From NCBI GenBank assembly GCA_009746045.1, contig RPFO01000017.1, forward strand, positions 2,113,021-2,177,020: a stretch of 64,000 bases of DNA. Direction: 5' to 3'. The stretch is from Mesostigma viride. Its lineage: Eukaryota > Streptophyta > Mesostigmatophyceae > Mesostigmatales > Mesostigmataceae. Shown here in pieces: positions 10,579 to 23,600 of this stretch; positions within the stretch are counted from its first letter, which is position 1; each line of letters opens with the position of its first letter. A program made the position numbers and the translations under genes. The notes below the pieces were generated by a model that was given only the letters and a program-made list of their open reading frames with translations, searched no databases and was not told the DNA's origin.

Positions 10579-13500
10579 TTAGAGAGGAAAAGCGTCTTGC
10601 AGAGCTGCCAGGTCCCGGTTGTCAACAGCTGGCACCAGGTCTTCTCGCCCGCAGCAACTGGAAGAAAACAACAGGGCAAAACCACAGACACGGAAGCATG
10701 CGGTGTGTGCAGCGCTAGGGCATTACAAACCATTGCAGACAGTCCAACAGATGATACCTCGAGCGCTAAGCACTGTCTAAATACCAATAGCATAACCTAT
10801 AATCTGTTTGTCTTGCTTTAACCGGATGGTCCTTTGTTGACCATGCGAGCGAGTAGCTTCATACACAGCGCAGTTCATGCATGAAAGTGCACGGCTATCA
10901 CCTTTCGGTAGCACCTGCGTACTTAGTCATCCGAGAGCTGAAAAGGTTGAGTCAACTCATCAATACTCCATAGTGACAACACAGCTAGGCAGCGCTAAAT
11001 TTCCCCAGGCAGTCGGCACAGCACAGTTCGCCGTATATTCTGGAGCATTTGTTGGGGCGAGTATCATCGATTAGGCATGAATGGCAGGGAACACAACTAA
11101 GAGTCCCAAGCTGCAGAGGCATTTGGGAATAGGCTCTTGGGAAGACCAAGTCAGCAATAGCAGGCCAAACAACCTGCGCCAGTCTAAAATCGTGAGGGAG
11201 AATCACTGGCGAGACACCGTCCAGCAGGTGCCAAAGTTCACCGGCACCTTGCTGCATGATGCAGACGACAAGACCATGCAGCAGTGATCCTGCCCCCCTC
11301 TTGCTGTGCATCAATCAGGGACAAAAGGTAGCTACTCGAAAATGGTTTACCTCGAGGCTCTCCTAACGGGGTCACGCGGATGCATGAATGTCTAGGATGC
11401 GACAATGCTGCTCACACGACATGCCATGCTAATGGCTACAGCGGCACACTACTGGCCAGGCAGAAAGGGTGGAGAGGGCGGAAAGGGCGGAAAGGGCGGA
11501 AAGGGCGGAAAGGGCGGAAAGGGCGGAAAGGGCGGAAAGGGCAGAAAGGGTGGAAAGGGCGGAAAGGGCGGAAAGGGCGGAAAGGGCGGAAAGGGCGGAA
11601 AGGGCGGAAAGGGCGGAAGGGAAGAAGGGGAAATCACCTAGGGAGGAGACGGCCAAACCAACCAGACCCCTGAGGTAGGCATTCCTCTTCTGAGAGCAAC
11701 AAGAGCTGCCCAAGGTAGAGGCAGTCGGGGGACGCCCACTTGGTTGCTGTGCACGTTCAAGTGTCGGCTTAACAAGTAATTAAGAAATGCATTCGTGGAC
11801 TAAGAGTATACAAAAACCGAACAGCCCCACTCACTTGAGCGAGATGCGCAGGTAAGACCATACACTGCTGGCATCCGGGTTCATCGTGAGCGCCCGCACG
11901 TAGTAGCGCGCCGACTCCTCGTATTGGCCCTGCAAGGTATCAAGCCAACACGGGGGCGTGGCGAATGGTAAAGCCACATGGTTGACAGTAGTCAGCGAGG
12001 CGAGCTGCCACCTGCACCAGGGTTGCAGGTACAGGTTGCCTTAAAAGTATCCTGTGGTCAGGTGCCTTGCTACCTGATCTCCATGAGTCCTTCCATACTG
12101 CAAAACCACGACTATACACTTGCATATCCATGACCTATTCACGACCTATTTATGGCCTAATCATCATATAGCTGAGAACGGATGTGTGTATTCAAATAAG
12201 CACAAGGAAGGGAACATCTATTTGCAGGTGCGCACAATCCCCTGGTAAGAGATGCACAGGGGTCAGGTTTTGTGCATCTCTTATCAGGGGATTGTGCGCA
12301 CCTGCAAATAAGTGACCTGGTGGTTTGCAACTTAATGTTTAAGTGTGGAACCAACCCTTCGCTCCACCATGCCATGAAATTCAGATGCACCATGCGGTAC
12401 TAGAAACTCAACTGCCTGCTTATTTCTAACAGAATGGCTTGGCACCTTGCTTTTGCCAGCCACGCAATAATGCCTCGTATGTCCTCAACAGGCAACTAGT
12501 CTACATAAAACAGGCAGAATAAAGAATGTTCAGGCAGGAGAAAGAAGATGCCCATGTTGCCGACTAGCTAGTTAAAGCACCTCCATGACTATGTGATATA
12601 TTTACTACCTCTGTTCTATCTAATTTTACAGGCGGCAATCGCGACTAGTCCCGCCTCATGCAACCCCCAAGCACGTCATGTCCACCGCAACTGACACAAA
12701 TACTATAACACTACTAGTATACCATATTATGCCTGCACAAGCACATTGTCTCCCTCTGCCTCTGTGGCAAGGCCGTGCATCTACTCGCGCCCATGCACCC
12801 ACCTGGTTGGCGTATCCGATACCCATGTTGGACCACGCGCGCACGTAGTTGGGCTTGAGCTGCAGCGCCTGTCGGTATGCTCCGATGGCCTCTCCGGACC
12901 GCGAGCTGTTGGCGCGCGAGGCCCCCAGTTTGTTCCACTGAAGGGGAGGGGAGGGAAAGGAGGAAAGGGGGGGGGGGGGGGGGGAAAGGATGAAAGGGGG
13001 GGGGGAGGAAAAGGAGGAAAGCGGCGGGGGGGAGGAAAGGGAGGAAAGGGGGGGGGAGGAAAAGTGGGAAGTGGGTGGGTGGGGGAGGAAAGTGCAGAAA
13101 GGGGAGGGGGTTGGGGTGGGGCGGGAAAAGGGGGAAAGGGGGGGAGGGGAGGAAAAGGGGGAGGGGGGGGGGGAGCCAAAGGGGGAAAGGAGGGGGGGGG
13201 GGAGGATAGGGAGGTACACAGGCAGGGCTTGGGGCTTATATTTTGATGGTTCCATTCAAGAAAATAGAGAGGAGGGTGGCGGGTAAGGGGAACGAAGGGA
13301 AGTGGGGGGCTTGGGGGTCAGAAGCTCAGGGGGCTACGTTTGAACAGTGGACAGGTTTACGGTTCCTCTGGGGAGGCCAGACACGGCACAGCCAAAAGCA
13401 GCTTAGGCTGCGCTATGGACGACTGGGGAAGGAAGCAACTGGTAGTTTCCATGGTGAGATGTCCAAAACCCGCTTATAATTTCAATGGTGAGTTGGCCAT

Positions 13501-16500
13501 GGCGGGCATGGGAGTGTCGCCGAAACAACATGGCACCACAAGGAGAAAAGACAGCACGTTGAGTTTTTGCTTTCCGCCGCTTCATGCATCGTCAAGTGCG
13601 TGGAGGCTTCTCTTTCTGTATCCACAAGATACAGGGCACGGAGGCCTTGTATTCTATGGCTTAGCGAGGCAAGCACTTCTTAGGACGGTTGGACGACAAA
13701 CTAGCGGCCCGCCGCTCAATCCAACAAGTTTGATAGTCGTACAACTGCCTACACCGAGATGGGTCAACAATGGGCTAACAATGGGCTAACTGTGGTCTAA
13801 ATATAGGATAACTATGGGCTAAAAATGGGCTAACAATGGGGTAACTATGGGCCAACTATGGGCTGTATGAGCTAAGTATGGGCTGATTATGGGCCAAGTA
13901 TGGGCTAGCTGTGGGACACATATCACCGTCTGCCTGGGATAGCTATGGATCGGACGAGCAGGTTGCTGCTTGTCTGCCGTGACAGGAGACAGCAAGACTA
14001 GTGCATTACATCACTTTGCTTTGCTTTGCTATTCTGTTTGGCACCCACCAGCGAGTAGTCTTGCGGGTTGAGCTGCACTGCCGTCTCAAACGCCTCAATC
14101 GCGCGGTCAAAGTCGCGAAGCAGGTTGTACAGCACGCCGCGCACGCTGTGAAGATCCACGTCACTGGGGTTGGTGGCGGTGGCCGCCTCAAAAGCCTCCA
14201 CCACCTGAGGGGAAGGACAGGGGGGAAGGAGAGGGGGCGGGGAATTGTGCGGGGAGGAACAGGAACGAAACAGAAGGCAGCATTCTCCTTATGGGACGGC
14301 TATGATTCCGTACACAAGAAGGATGGCAAAGGGGACAGAGGGCAGGGGGATGCGAAGGGCTTGTGACATGGGGGAACCAGTAAGCCAGAGACCATTTGAA
14401 ATGGCACGACTTCCCCCAGTGTCCGGTCCAGGTAAAGTCCATAACTAGTGACCATGAAGATGACGGGTTGCCACATCGATGAACACGCGATAAGACTGTC
14501 AGAATAAACCTAGGCTCCTACACGACGACTCCAGATATTTGACAATTGAAGTTTAAGAGTTGTTCATCTCTCTTGTATTCACACAATGTGTGGAAGGATA
14601 CCATGCTCGAGCCCCATGCATCTTCAGGACTGCATGCATCCCTGCACACCAGATCAGTTGGGAAGCCTTCATCAGTGCACAAAACCACACCCATTTGCAG
14701 GAATCGTGCCAAGTGAGTGGCTGTGAAGGAGAAACTCACCGCGGCGGGCGTGGTGGCGGCTGCCGGCAGCTGTGGCAGCGACGCATACTTGGGGTGCTGC
14801 TTCAGCCAGGACAGCAAGTAGTCCAACGCCTCGGTTTGTTCCAGCTCTGGGGGAAGCCATGTGGCCATGGTATTCCAAGTATGCAGACGCATCGAACAGG
14901 TAGAGAATATGGGCAATTAGAGTGAGGATGGATGGGCATAAGAAGGGTCATCAGCCATGCGTTTCACGAGGACAGGGAATGTGCAAGGTTTCTTGGATCG
15001 TGGAAACATGAAGAATGGCAGATCTGGTTTCGAGGCGGTCACCAGCAAGGGTTACGGAACCAGAAATTAGAAAACACTTTAGGTATGTGATTGTGAAGCA
15101 CGCTCGTAATATCAAGCACCAACCGCAGCCTCCACGTCACTTCAAGGCTTTTCTACAACAGCGCTAGCCGTGGCAGGGTCTCACTGCATAAGGCACGCCA
15201 CCCTGGCTTGCATCCCATGCCCGGATGCCAGCCCAGTCCTCCTCCCCACCCCTGAGTCCTTGCAACTTTATGTTTTAACGCCGTGCACGGGCAGAGTCCA
15301 AGTATTCCCCCTCACACACAGTTTCTCCCCGATGAGACTACGTGTTTTACTACTTATATCCCCCCCCACCCACCGTTGGTGTGACTGACCCCCAGCGAGA
15401 GAAGCACCTCCAGGTTGGAGGGGTCGGCCTGCCGCGCGCGCAGCATGGCCGCTATCGCCTGCCAGGTGGTGCATGCCCACGCACCGAAACACAGGCATGT
15501 CATAGCCATGGAGCGGGGGGGCATGTGAGCACGTCGCTTGTGTGTGCTCATGATGACCATGGGATTCAGCGCCAACACGTTGGCTGGCCACGCGTGGGTT
15601 GACAATTTTCGCACACGATGTGTTGCTATCACCACACCCACGTGGGTTGATAAAGGGGGGCCACCGCTACCGCAACACAGACAATGCAAGGATGAGCATC
15701 AGAGAGGCTTCTTGCTCCACCCTTGCCCTTGCCCCCTCATGGTGCAACCCCACCCTAACTGCCACGAATAGGCCATATGATACGGATAGGATACAAATAG
15801 GATACTGATACGGAATCTGATAAGTCAATGATAGGATAGAAATAGGATAGAAATAGGATACTGATACGGGTACGGCCATATGCAATACTCACCAAACCAC
15901 CCTGCTCCGCACCCTATCTGGACCCCACCCTACCTTGCCTTTCAACTGGTTCCGCACTCCCCAGCATGGTGTCCGCACTCCACTGATATTTACGCTGCAC
16001 TACTAGACATACCTCACACTTTCTACCCCGATGGCGCGCTCAAGTCCACTGGTACGCTCCATTGACTCATGCACCCTCCCCTTGATGTAGATGCTGGGTT
16101 AATGTGTACCTCTGTGGGCTACTCCCGCATTTCACCCCATCAAGTCGATGGCGGGTTGATAGGTTGACCTACGTGTGCGCCGCGATGGGTTAATCCCAGA
16201 CTTCATCCACAGCGCGCATGCCCACCTGCAGATCGTTATCGTTCTCGGCATTCGCGACACCCAGCAGCCTCCAGCCGTCACACCTGCCAAGGGGAGGCAA
16301 AGGAGGGACAGGGAGGCACACCCAACGTCGCATGCCGGACCCAACCATGACATCCGCCGCGATGCCGTGTCAGGTTGAAGCTATAGTAATATAGTAGTAT
16401 ATAATAACCACAAGGTATGCAACAAATTCAGTCTCCGCTATGTTTCCCAACCACCCACAAGCGACCCACAGCAACCCATTTCAATAATACGGGAACAGGG

Positions 16501-16901
16501 GACTTGTGGCCAGCAAGCAAGTGCGAGGGGCTCCCGCTCTCGTCAACCACTCTGATGAAAAATGCTCAGAATAATGAAAAGAACAACAAGTATAGGAGAG
16601 ATAACCGTAACTTCACAGCATCCTTGGCCCCCTGCCCACTCACTCGGCAGGCCGTGCCTGCACCTGCGCCTCCAGCGCCAGCACCGCCTCTGACAGCAAG
16701 CCATTGCGAAACAGTTCCTGCCCCTTGGCCAGCAGGTCCTCCCCTGCTGCTGCTGCCGCAGTGTACGGGTTCTCCTGCGCAAAGTGATACTCCCTGAGGA
16801 CATGGGTGGAAGGGGGCAAGGGCGGCACGCAATGGAGGTTGCGTCCAAGATAGTGGTCAGGTGTATTATGAGCCAAGCAGGATGCGTGTGACCTCGTCAA
16901 C

Positions 16902-16934
<33 letters not shown>

Positions 16935-17612
16935 AGTGTGGGTGTTATATAATAGGTTTCAGCTCGCAGTCACATGAGAAAAATCAATAAATGGGTGCCA
17001 GTACTGAGTCATTTTGTGGTTCGAGGCGTCTGGGTTGATTCAGCGCATTGGGAATTCACCGTTCATTTGGCGCATTGCGACTTTGCCGTTTTAAGGTTCG
17101 GCTGAATCTTGGCATGTGTGAGCTACGCCAATTTAAGTCACGCTGTGTGGTTTGCGCCTCGTGAATTACGCCCTAGACTTTGGCTGTGCAGTGGTCCGGT
17201 ACTGAGATTCGGACTGATTTTGGGTACTGCCAGCAGGGCGTGACAAGTGGCTGAATATTGGTGTGCGTCGATTGGCTGGTACTTGGCTGGTGTGTTGTAA
17301 TGAAACTGTGGTTTGGTTGGTGCGTACTAGATGCATTCCCAGGCTTGCACCGGTGCCTAGCGCCGCAGGCTAGCTTAGACACCTGACGATGATGATCCAA
17401 AAGCCAGCACTGTATTGAGGCAGTCCAACGGTTGTTCCTACTTTGCTGGCAATGGCTATGCTTGCGCTGGTAAACGAAGCTGGGGGCTTGGCTCTGAGTT
17501 TGTAACCTAATTACCGTAAAATATCATTTAATTATAATAGAATTAAATCTTTGACAGTGGGGGGTAGGGGGGGGGGGGGGGCGAGAGAGAGAGAGTGAGT
17601 GAGTGAGTGAGT

Positions 17613-17695
<83 letters not shown>

Positions 17696-20600
17696 GCCAG
17701 ACAGGAACGGCGGCACACAATGCGCACAGGGAAAGCAGATTCCAGAATGGCAAAGGGCAAGACGCGGGCAGGTCTGCGGGCGCCAAGGCACATACACTGT
17801 ATTGGCGGCCAGCTGACAACTACAAAACCATTACTGCACGGGCCACGAAACCATTAACTGCAAGGGTTATAATTGGGCTAGAACTGTACAAGTCAGTCAT
17901 TCCACAGCCATCAAGCTCTCCCAACTTCATGAAAACACCCAGAAATATGTACGTTACAGTATGGCATAAACACTGCCACTTCTGCAAGGCAACACGAGTG
18001 CAATATTCTAGCACAATTTCCCCCCCCAGTGCTCACCGGACCATGGGAAGCGCAAGCGTACCTACATAAACACAGGCATACATCTATGCCTCATCTGGTG
18101 GTTGTCTCCTTGCTATGTGTGTATAAGCCCATTTCACCCCCCCAAGCGCTCACCGGACCGGCGGAAACGCACCCCCCCGGGCCATCGCGGCGAGTTCCTC
18201 CTCCTCCCCTGCAAACTGGTTGAAGCCATTTCCCAGGTTCAGCCCTGACTGGAACTGGCTGATCCAGTCGTCCTCCTCCGCATCCTCCCGCAGCGTCCCT
18301 TCCTGGATCGCCTTCTCATACTCCTCCGCCCACGCCTCCTCAGGGTCCTTGCCCGCCACCTGGCCGACACCTGGCTGCGACGCAAAGTCCTGCGCCCAGC
18401 GGTCTCCCTGCCAGGTGGGCCGCGCGTGGTGCAACCCAGCATAGGGAAAACGGGACACAAGAGTGTAGGTCAAGGGATTGCCCTCTTGAAAGAGACACAG
18501 CCGGTCTTTCACATGCATAAAAAATGCTGGATTGGCCAGCGCACATGCGGTTTCTCGACCAGGGGCAGAGCAAGGAGGCCAGCAGAAGCAGAAGGCAAAC
18601 AGACTCACCAGCCTTCAAGGGGGCCACATGTCTCTGGTAGATAAGCACAAGTGCATGCGACCTTGCATCAGCGACAAGCTGCAATAAGGGGGGGAGATGG
18701 CCCGACCTTAGCTTTGCAGTCATTCAATCGCAACTATGTGCGTACGGGTGGTACAAGGCCACAGCATGGCAAGGGGGATATTAGGGACTTCTTGAATTAA
18801 TTCATTAATATAGGGACGTGCCGACCAGTGCCGATGGTCGGCATCAAAACACAACGACACCAACGTTCCCTGCGCTGTCAAGCTTTTGTTCGCTATGCAG
18901 TATGCTCCCAACATGACTGGCAACCTTTCCCTAAGAGGGAGCCCCACCCCCAAAATACCACCCCCATGCCCGACAAACCCATCTAATAATCTTGGATGGT
19001 ATACCCCCCTCGATCACGATATACAATCCCCTTCCACAACACTCAACAGTACCCTTTCGCCACAATGACGGCAGCCTTGTCACCGTCCTCAGCGCTGCCG
19101 GTCACCCAGCACACTATGAAGGATTGTCAATATCGATATCTTGAAAAGATGGGCACACTGCCATGAAGGCTGCACCAAATAGAACAATACCACCTTCCCC
19201 AACCAATTCAGCTCCAGCTCACTAAGCAACCCACCTCTGTGTTCTGGGCCGCAAACTCCTCAGCCCATGCGTTCCTGGGTGCCACCCCAGCAAACTCATC
19301 CACCCATGCGTCGCCAGACGCCTCCCTCCCGGCCGCAAACTCAGACGCCCACCCGTCCGCCTGCGCACCTCCACTCATGTCGACCACGCCGTTGTCCTTG
19401 AACTGCAACTCGCCTCGGCTCATCTTGGATACAAACTTTAGGAATTGGGAGTTCTGGCGACGTCAAATACGGGCAACATGTCCACCCAACCAATAGCAAC
19501 CCGCCATTGCAGCCACCCCCACGTGGGTCCGAATAAGAGATGCCAAAAATGCATGGTAACTAACAACTAACGGCCCCATGATGCCGCCATGTTACGGGGA
19601 ATATCAGGAGCGACGGTTGTTTGGAACATCGCAAGGGCAGGCGCACACACGGAAAACCATGGTCCAAGAAAGCAAGTACAGGGGGCAGAGGGCGAGGCTT
19701 GGCAGAAGGGGCAGCTTTGTTTGGAAACAACACTTTGGGGGGGTCGGTTCAGCTACCGGCTGCCACCAGCACATGCATCACAGGCACAGACTACAGGGGA
19801 AGAGCACCCTTTGCAGCCTCACTATCAGGAAGTATTGAGTGACCTCACACAACGCCCACAAAATTACACACGGCACCACAGGCTGATTTCCCATCCCTTA
19901 AGAGCTCAGAGAGCTCACCATAGAGCTATTCCATTGATACCAGTGGAAGCTATTAAAGCTGTCCTAACGAGTCGAAGCTATTGAAGCTGCTACTCACGCA
20001 TTGACGAGTTGGAGCTGCTACTCACGCAGATGGCAGATGGCATCCCGTCACAGGCGAATCTGCGTGAACCCTCCAATCCCCGCATGGGAATGGACACCTG
20101 GACAAACACCTGGCCATTACAACAAAACACAATACTAGGATGTTGTAACTTCTGATTCATTATGTGGATTATTAAAAGTTCTTTTTTCACACACCAGCAC
20201 CCCCACCACCACCCTCACCCTCACCCGCCCCCCCCCCCCCACACACCCTCCCCCTCCCCCGCCCCGCCCCCCCCGCCCCCGCCCCCGCCCCCGCCCCCGC
20301 CCCGCCCCCGCCCCCGCCCCGCCCCCGCCCCCGCCCCGCCCCCGCCCGCCCCGCCCCGCCCCCGCCCCCGCCCCGCCCCGCCCGCCCCGCCCCCGCCCCG
20401 CCCCCGCCCGCCCGCCCGCCCCCGCCCCACCCCCGCCCCCGCCCCCGCCCCCACCCCCACCTGGAACTTTGGGTCGTGTGTTTGCTCCATCGTGCGCACG
20501 AGTGCCTCCGTCTGCCGCCGCGACGCCTCCAGCTCCGCGTCGGACAGCGGGCGCGTTCGCTCGGCGCCGCGCGCCTCCTGAGCAAACTGGCTAGCCCAGT

Positions 20601-23600
20601 CGTCCGCGCTGCCCAGCCCGTTCTGCTGGTGCCGCAAAAAGCAGGAGCGAGGGACAGGGGGGAAGGAGGAAAGGAGGAAAGAGGGGGGAGGGCCCAAGGA
20701 GGTAAGCGATTAGCGCGCTACACATGTGGTTGGTAGACTCTGAGCACCCTGTTGATGGCAGACGCCCACTGCCCCTAGGTTGATTCTCCCAAGTAAAAGC
20801 AGGATATAAGTACAATGCAGAGACAGGCAGCGATGCAAACTGGGAAGGCCCAGAGCACGGCTGCTGGGCCCACAGGGCCTGAACAGGGGCCGTCAGGCAG
20901 CAGATGACCCTGGTGGCAAGCACGGGTGGTCTGGGTGAATGGGTGGGGATGGAAGGCCATGGCAGACAGAGGGAGGGAGGGAGGGAGGGAGGGAGGGAGG
21001 GAGGGAGGGAGGGAGGGAGGGAGGGAGGGAGGGAGGGAGGGAGGAGGGAGGGAGGGAGGGAGGGAGGGAGGGAGGGAGGGAGGGAGGGAGGGAGGGAGGG
21101 AGGGAGGGAGGAGGGAGGGAGGGAGGAGGGAGGAGGGAGGGAGGGAGGGAGGAGGAGAGGGAGGGAGGGAGGGAGGGGGAGGGAGGGAGGGAGGGAGGGG
21201 GAGGGAGGGAGGGAGGGAGGGAGGGAGGGAGGGAGGGAGGGGGAGGGAGGGAGGGAGGGAGGGGGGGAGGGAGGAGGGAGGGAGGGAGGGAGGGAGGAGG
21301 GAGGGAGGAGGGAGGGAGGGAGGGAGGAGGAGGGAGGGAGGGAGGGAGGAGGGAGGGAGGGGGAGGGAGGGAGGGAGGGAGGGAGGGAGGGAGGGAGGGA
21401 GGAGGGAGGGAGGGGGAGGGGAGGGAGGAGGGAGGGAGGGAGGAGGGAGGGGGAGGGAGGGAGGGAGGGAGGGGAGGGAGGAGGAGGGAGGGAGGGAGGA
21501 GGGAGGGAGGGGGGAGGGAGGGAGGGAGGAGGGAGGGAGGGAGGGAGGGAGGAGGAGGGAGGGAGGGGAGGGAGGGAGGGAGGGAGGAGAGAGGGAGGGA
21601 GGAGGGAGGGAGGGAGGAGGGAGGGAGGGAGGGAGGGAGGGGGGGGAGGAGGGAGGGAGGGAGGGAGGGAGGGAGGGAGGAGGGAGGGAGGGAGGGAGGG
21701 AGGGGAGGGAGGGAGGGAGGAGGGAGGGAGGGAGGGAGGGGGAGGGAGGGAGGGAGGGAGGGAGGAGGAGGGAGGGAGGGGGAGGGAGGGAGGAGGGAGG
21801 GAGGGAGGGAGGGAGGAGGGAGGGGGAGGGAGGGAGGGAGGGAGGAGGAGGGAGGGAGGGAGGAGGGAGGGAGGGAGGGAGGAGGGAGGGAGGGAGGGGG
21901 GAGGGAGGGAGGAGGGAGGGAGGGAGGGAGGGAGGGAGAGGGAGGGAGGGAGGGAGGGAGGAGGAGGGAGGGAGGAGGGAGGGAGGGAGGGAGGGAGGGA
22001 GGGAGGGAGGGAGGGAGGGAGGGAGGGAGGGAGGGAGGAGGGAGGGAGGGAGGAGAGGGAGGGAGGGAGGAGGGAGGAGGGAGGGAGGAGGAGGGAGGGA
22101 GGAGGGAGGGAGGGAGGAGGAGGAGAGGAGAGGAGGGAGGGAGGGAGGAGGGAGGGAGGGAGGAGGGAGGGAGGAGGGAGGAGGGAGGAGAGGGAGGAGG
22201 GGGAGGGAGGGAGGGAGGAGGGAGGGAGGAGGGAGGGAGGGAGGAGGGAGGGAGGAGGGAGGGAGGGAGGGAGGAGGAGGGAGGGAGGGAGGAGGGAGGG
22301 AGGGAGGGAGGGAGGAGGGAGGGAGGGAGGGAGGGAGGGAGGGAGGAGGGAGGGAGGGAGGAGGAGGGAGGGAGGGAGGAGGAGGGAGGGAGGAGGGAGG
22401 GAGGGAGGGAGGGAGGGAGGGAGGGAGGGAGGGAGGAGGGAGGGAGGAGGGAGGGAGGGAGGGAGGAGGGAGGGAGGGAGGGAGGGAGGGAGGGAGGGAG
22501 GGAGGGAGGGAGGGAGGGAGGGAGGGAGGGAGGGAGGGAGCAACACCCCGCCACTCACAGCCACAACAAACACATTCATCGGTGCGGACGGAGCGCTCAC
22601 CTGCTCGAGGAATTGCTCCGCCCACTCCCCTCCCGCAACCTGGCAACGCATGGGCCGTCATGCGATCCGAGCCCACATCGTGAAGGAGCCACGGGAAGAA
22701 GAAGCAGGTTAGAGCGAACGACAAAGCGGGCGAGAATGGCCATCCATCAGGCAACCCAGGCCAACATGGATCATAGTATGCCGAGGATCACTCTATGCCG
22801 AGGGTCACTCAATGCCGAGGGTCACTCTATTCCTAGATGACAGCATAGAAGCACCTGTTTATGCCTTCAAAAGGCAACAATGCTTCCGGCGGAGGCCAGA
22901 TGCCGTGGATGTTTCAACACTGCTAAAATTGGGAGCGTATAGGAGAGGATGTGTTACCCCCCTGCACGACACCCTGCGATTCTTGGAGCATGAGAATGGG
23001 GCCAGACTTCTACACAGCCAGACTTGAAGTGCACAGTGCCATGCCCCCATGTGCACACCTGTAACGGCCCACGCGACCCACACCTGGGACGGCCCGCGCG
23101 CCACATACCTGTGATGGCACGGGCTGGCCAACCGACTGCCGGTAGATGTCCTCAAACTGCGCGGACGAAGACAGCGGCGCAACCAGGGGATGTCATGTGG
23201 CCGTTGGCCGCCGATGCGCGCCAGGGCAGCAAGACCCCGGCGACAGGCAAAAACAACGTAGGCAACGTCATGGGAGGCCACATGCGAGGCGGGGCTGAGG
23301 AAGTATCAAGAAAAGTAGTTATTCTTGGGGAACATTCTTCCCTGAAGGCCAGCTGTGACAAATACAGCCACAGTGCACATTACATGTACAGTTGCCAGGA
23401 TAACACATGACCCAGTGGGCACGCCAGCACCAGTTGAAACAAGCACAGGTAGCATCCACAATTCAGCAGAGAACCAAATGTTTACACCTGTCGCTTTCCC
23501 ACACACACACACACCACTTCAAACCTTTGACCGTCACGGTAGCAAGGACGGCACCTTGCCCAGTGAATGGCCACCCACCTCTTTGAACCCATCCCACACC

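Noticed and set aside
20591-22840. Open frames of 550-690 codons on both strands
   Set aside because: They are the GGGA/GGA polypurine tract read in frames without stops; the true PEX5 exons lie on either side.
22812-23281. Small frames between PEX5 exons 5 and 6
   Set aside because: Intron sequence; only the 48-nt exon at 23156-23109 has PEX5 similarity and matching phase.
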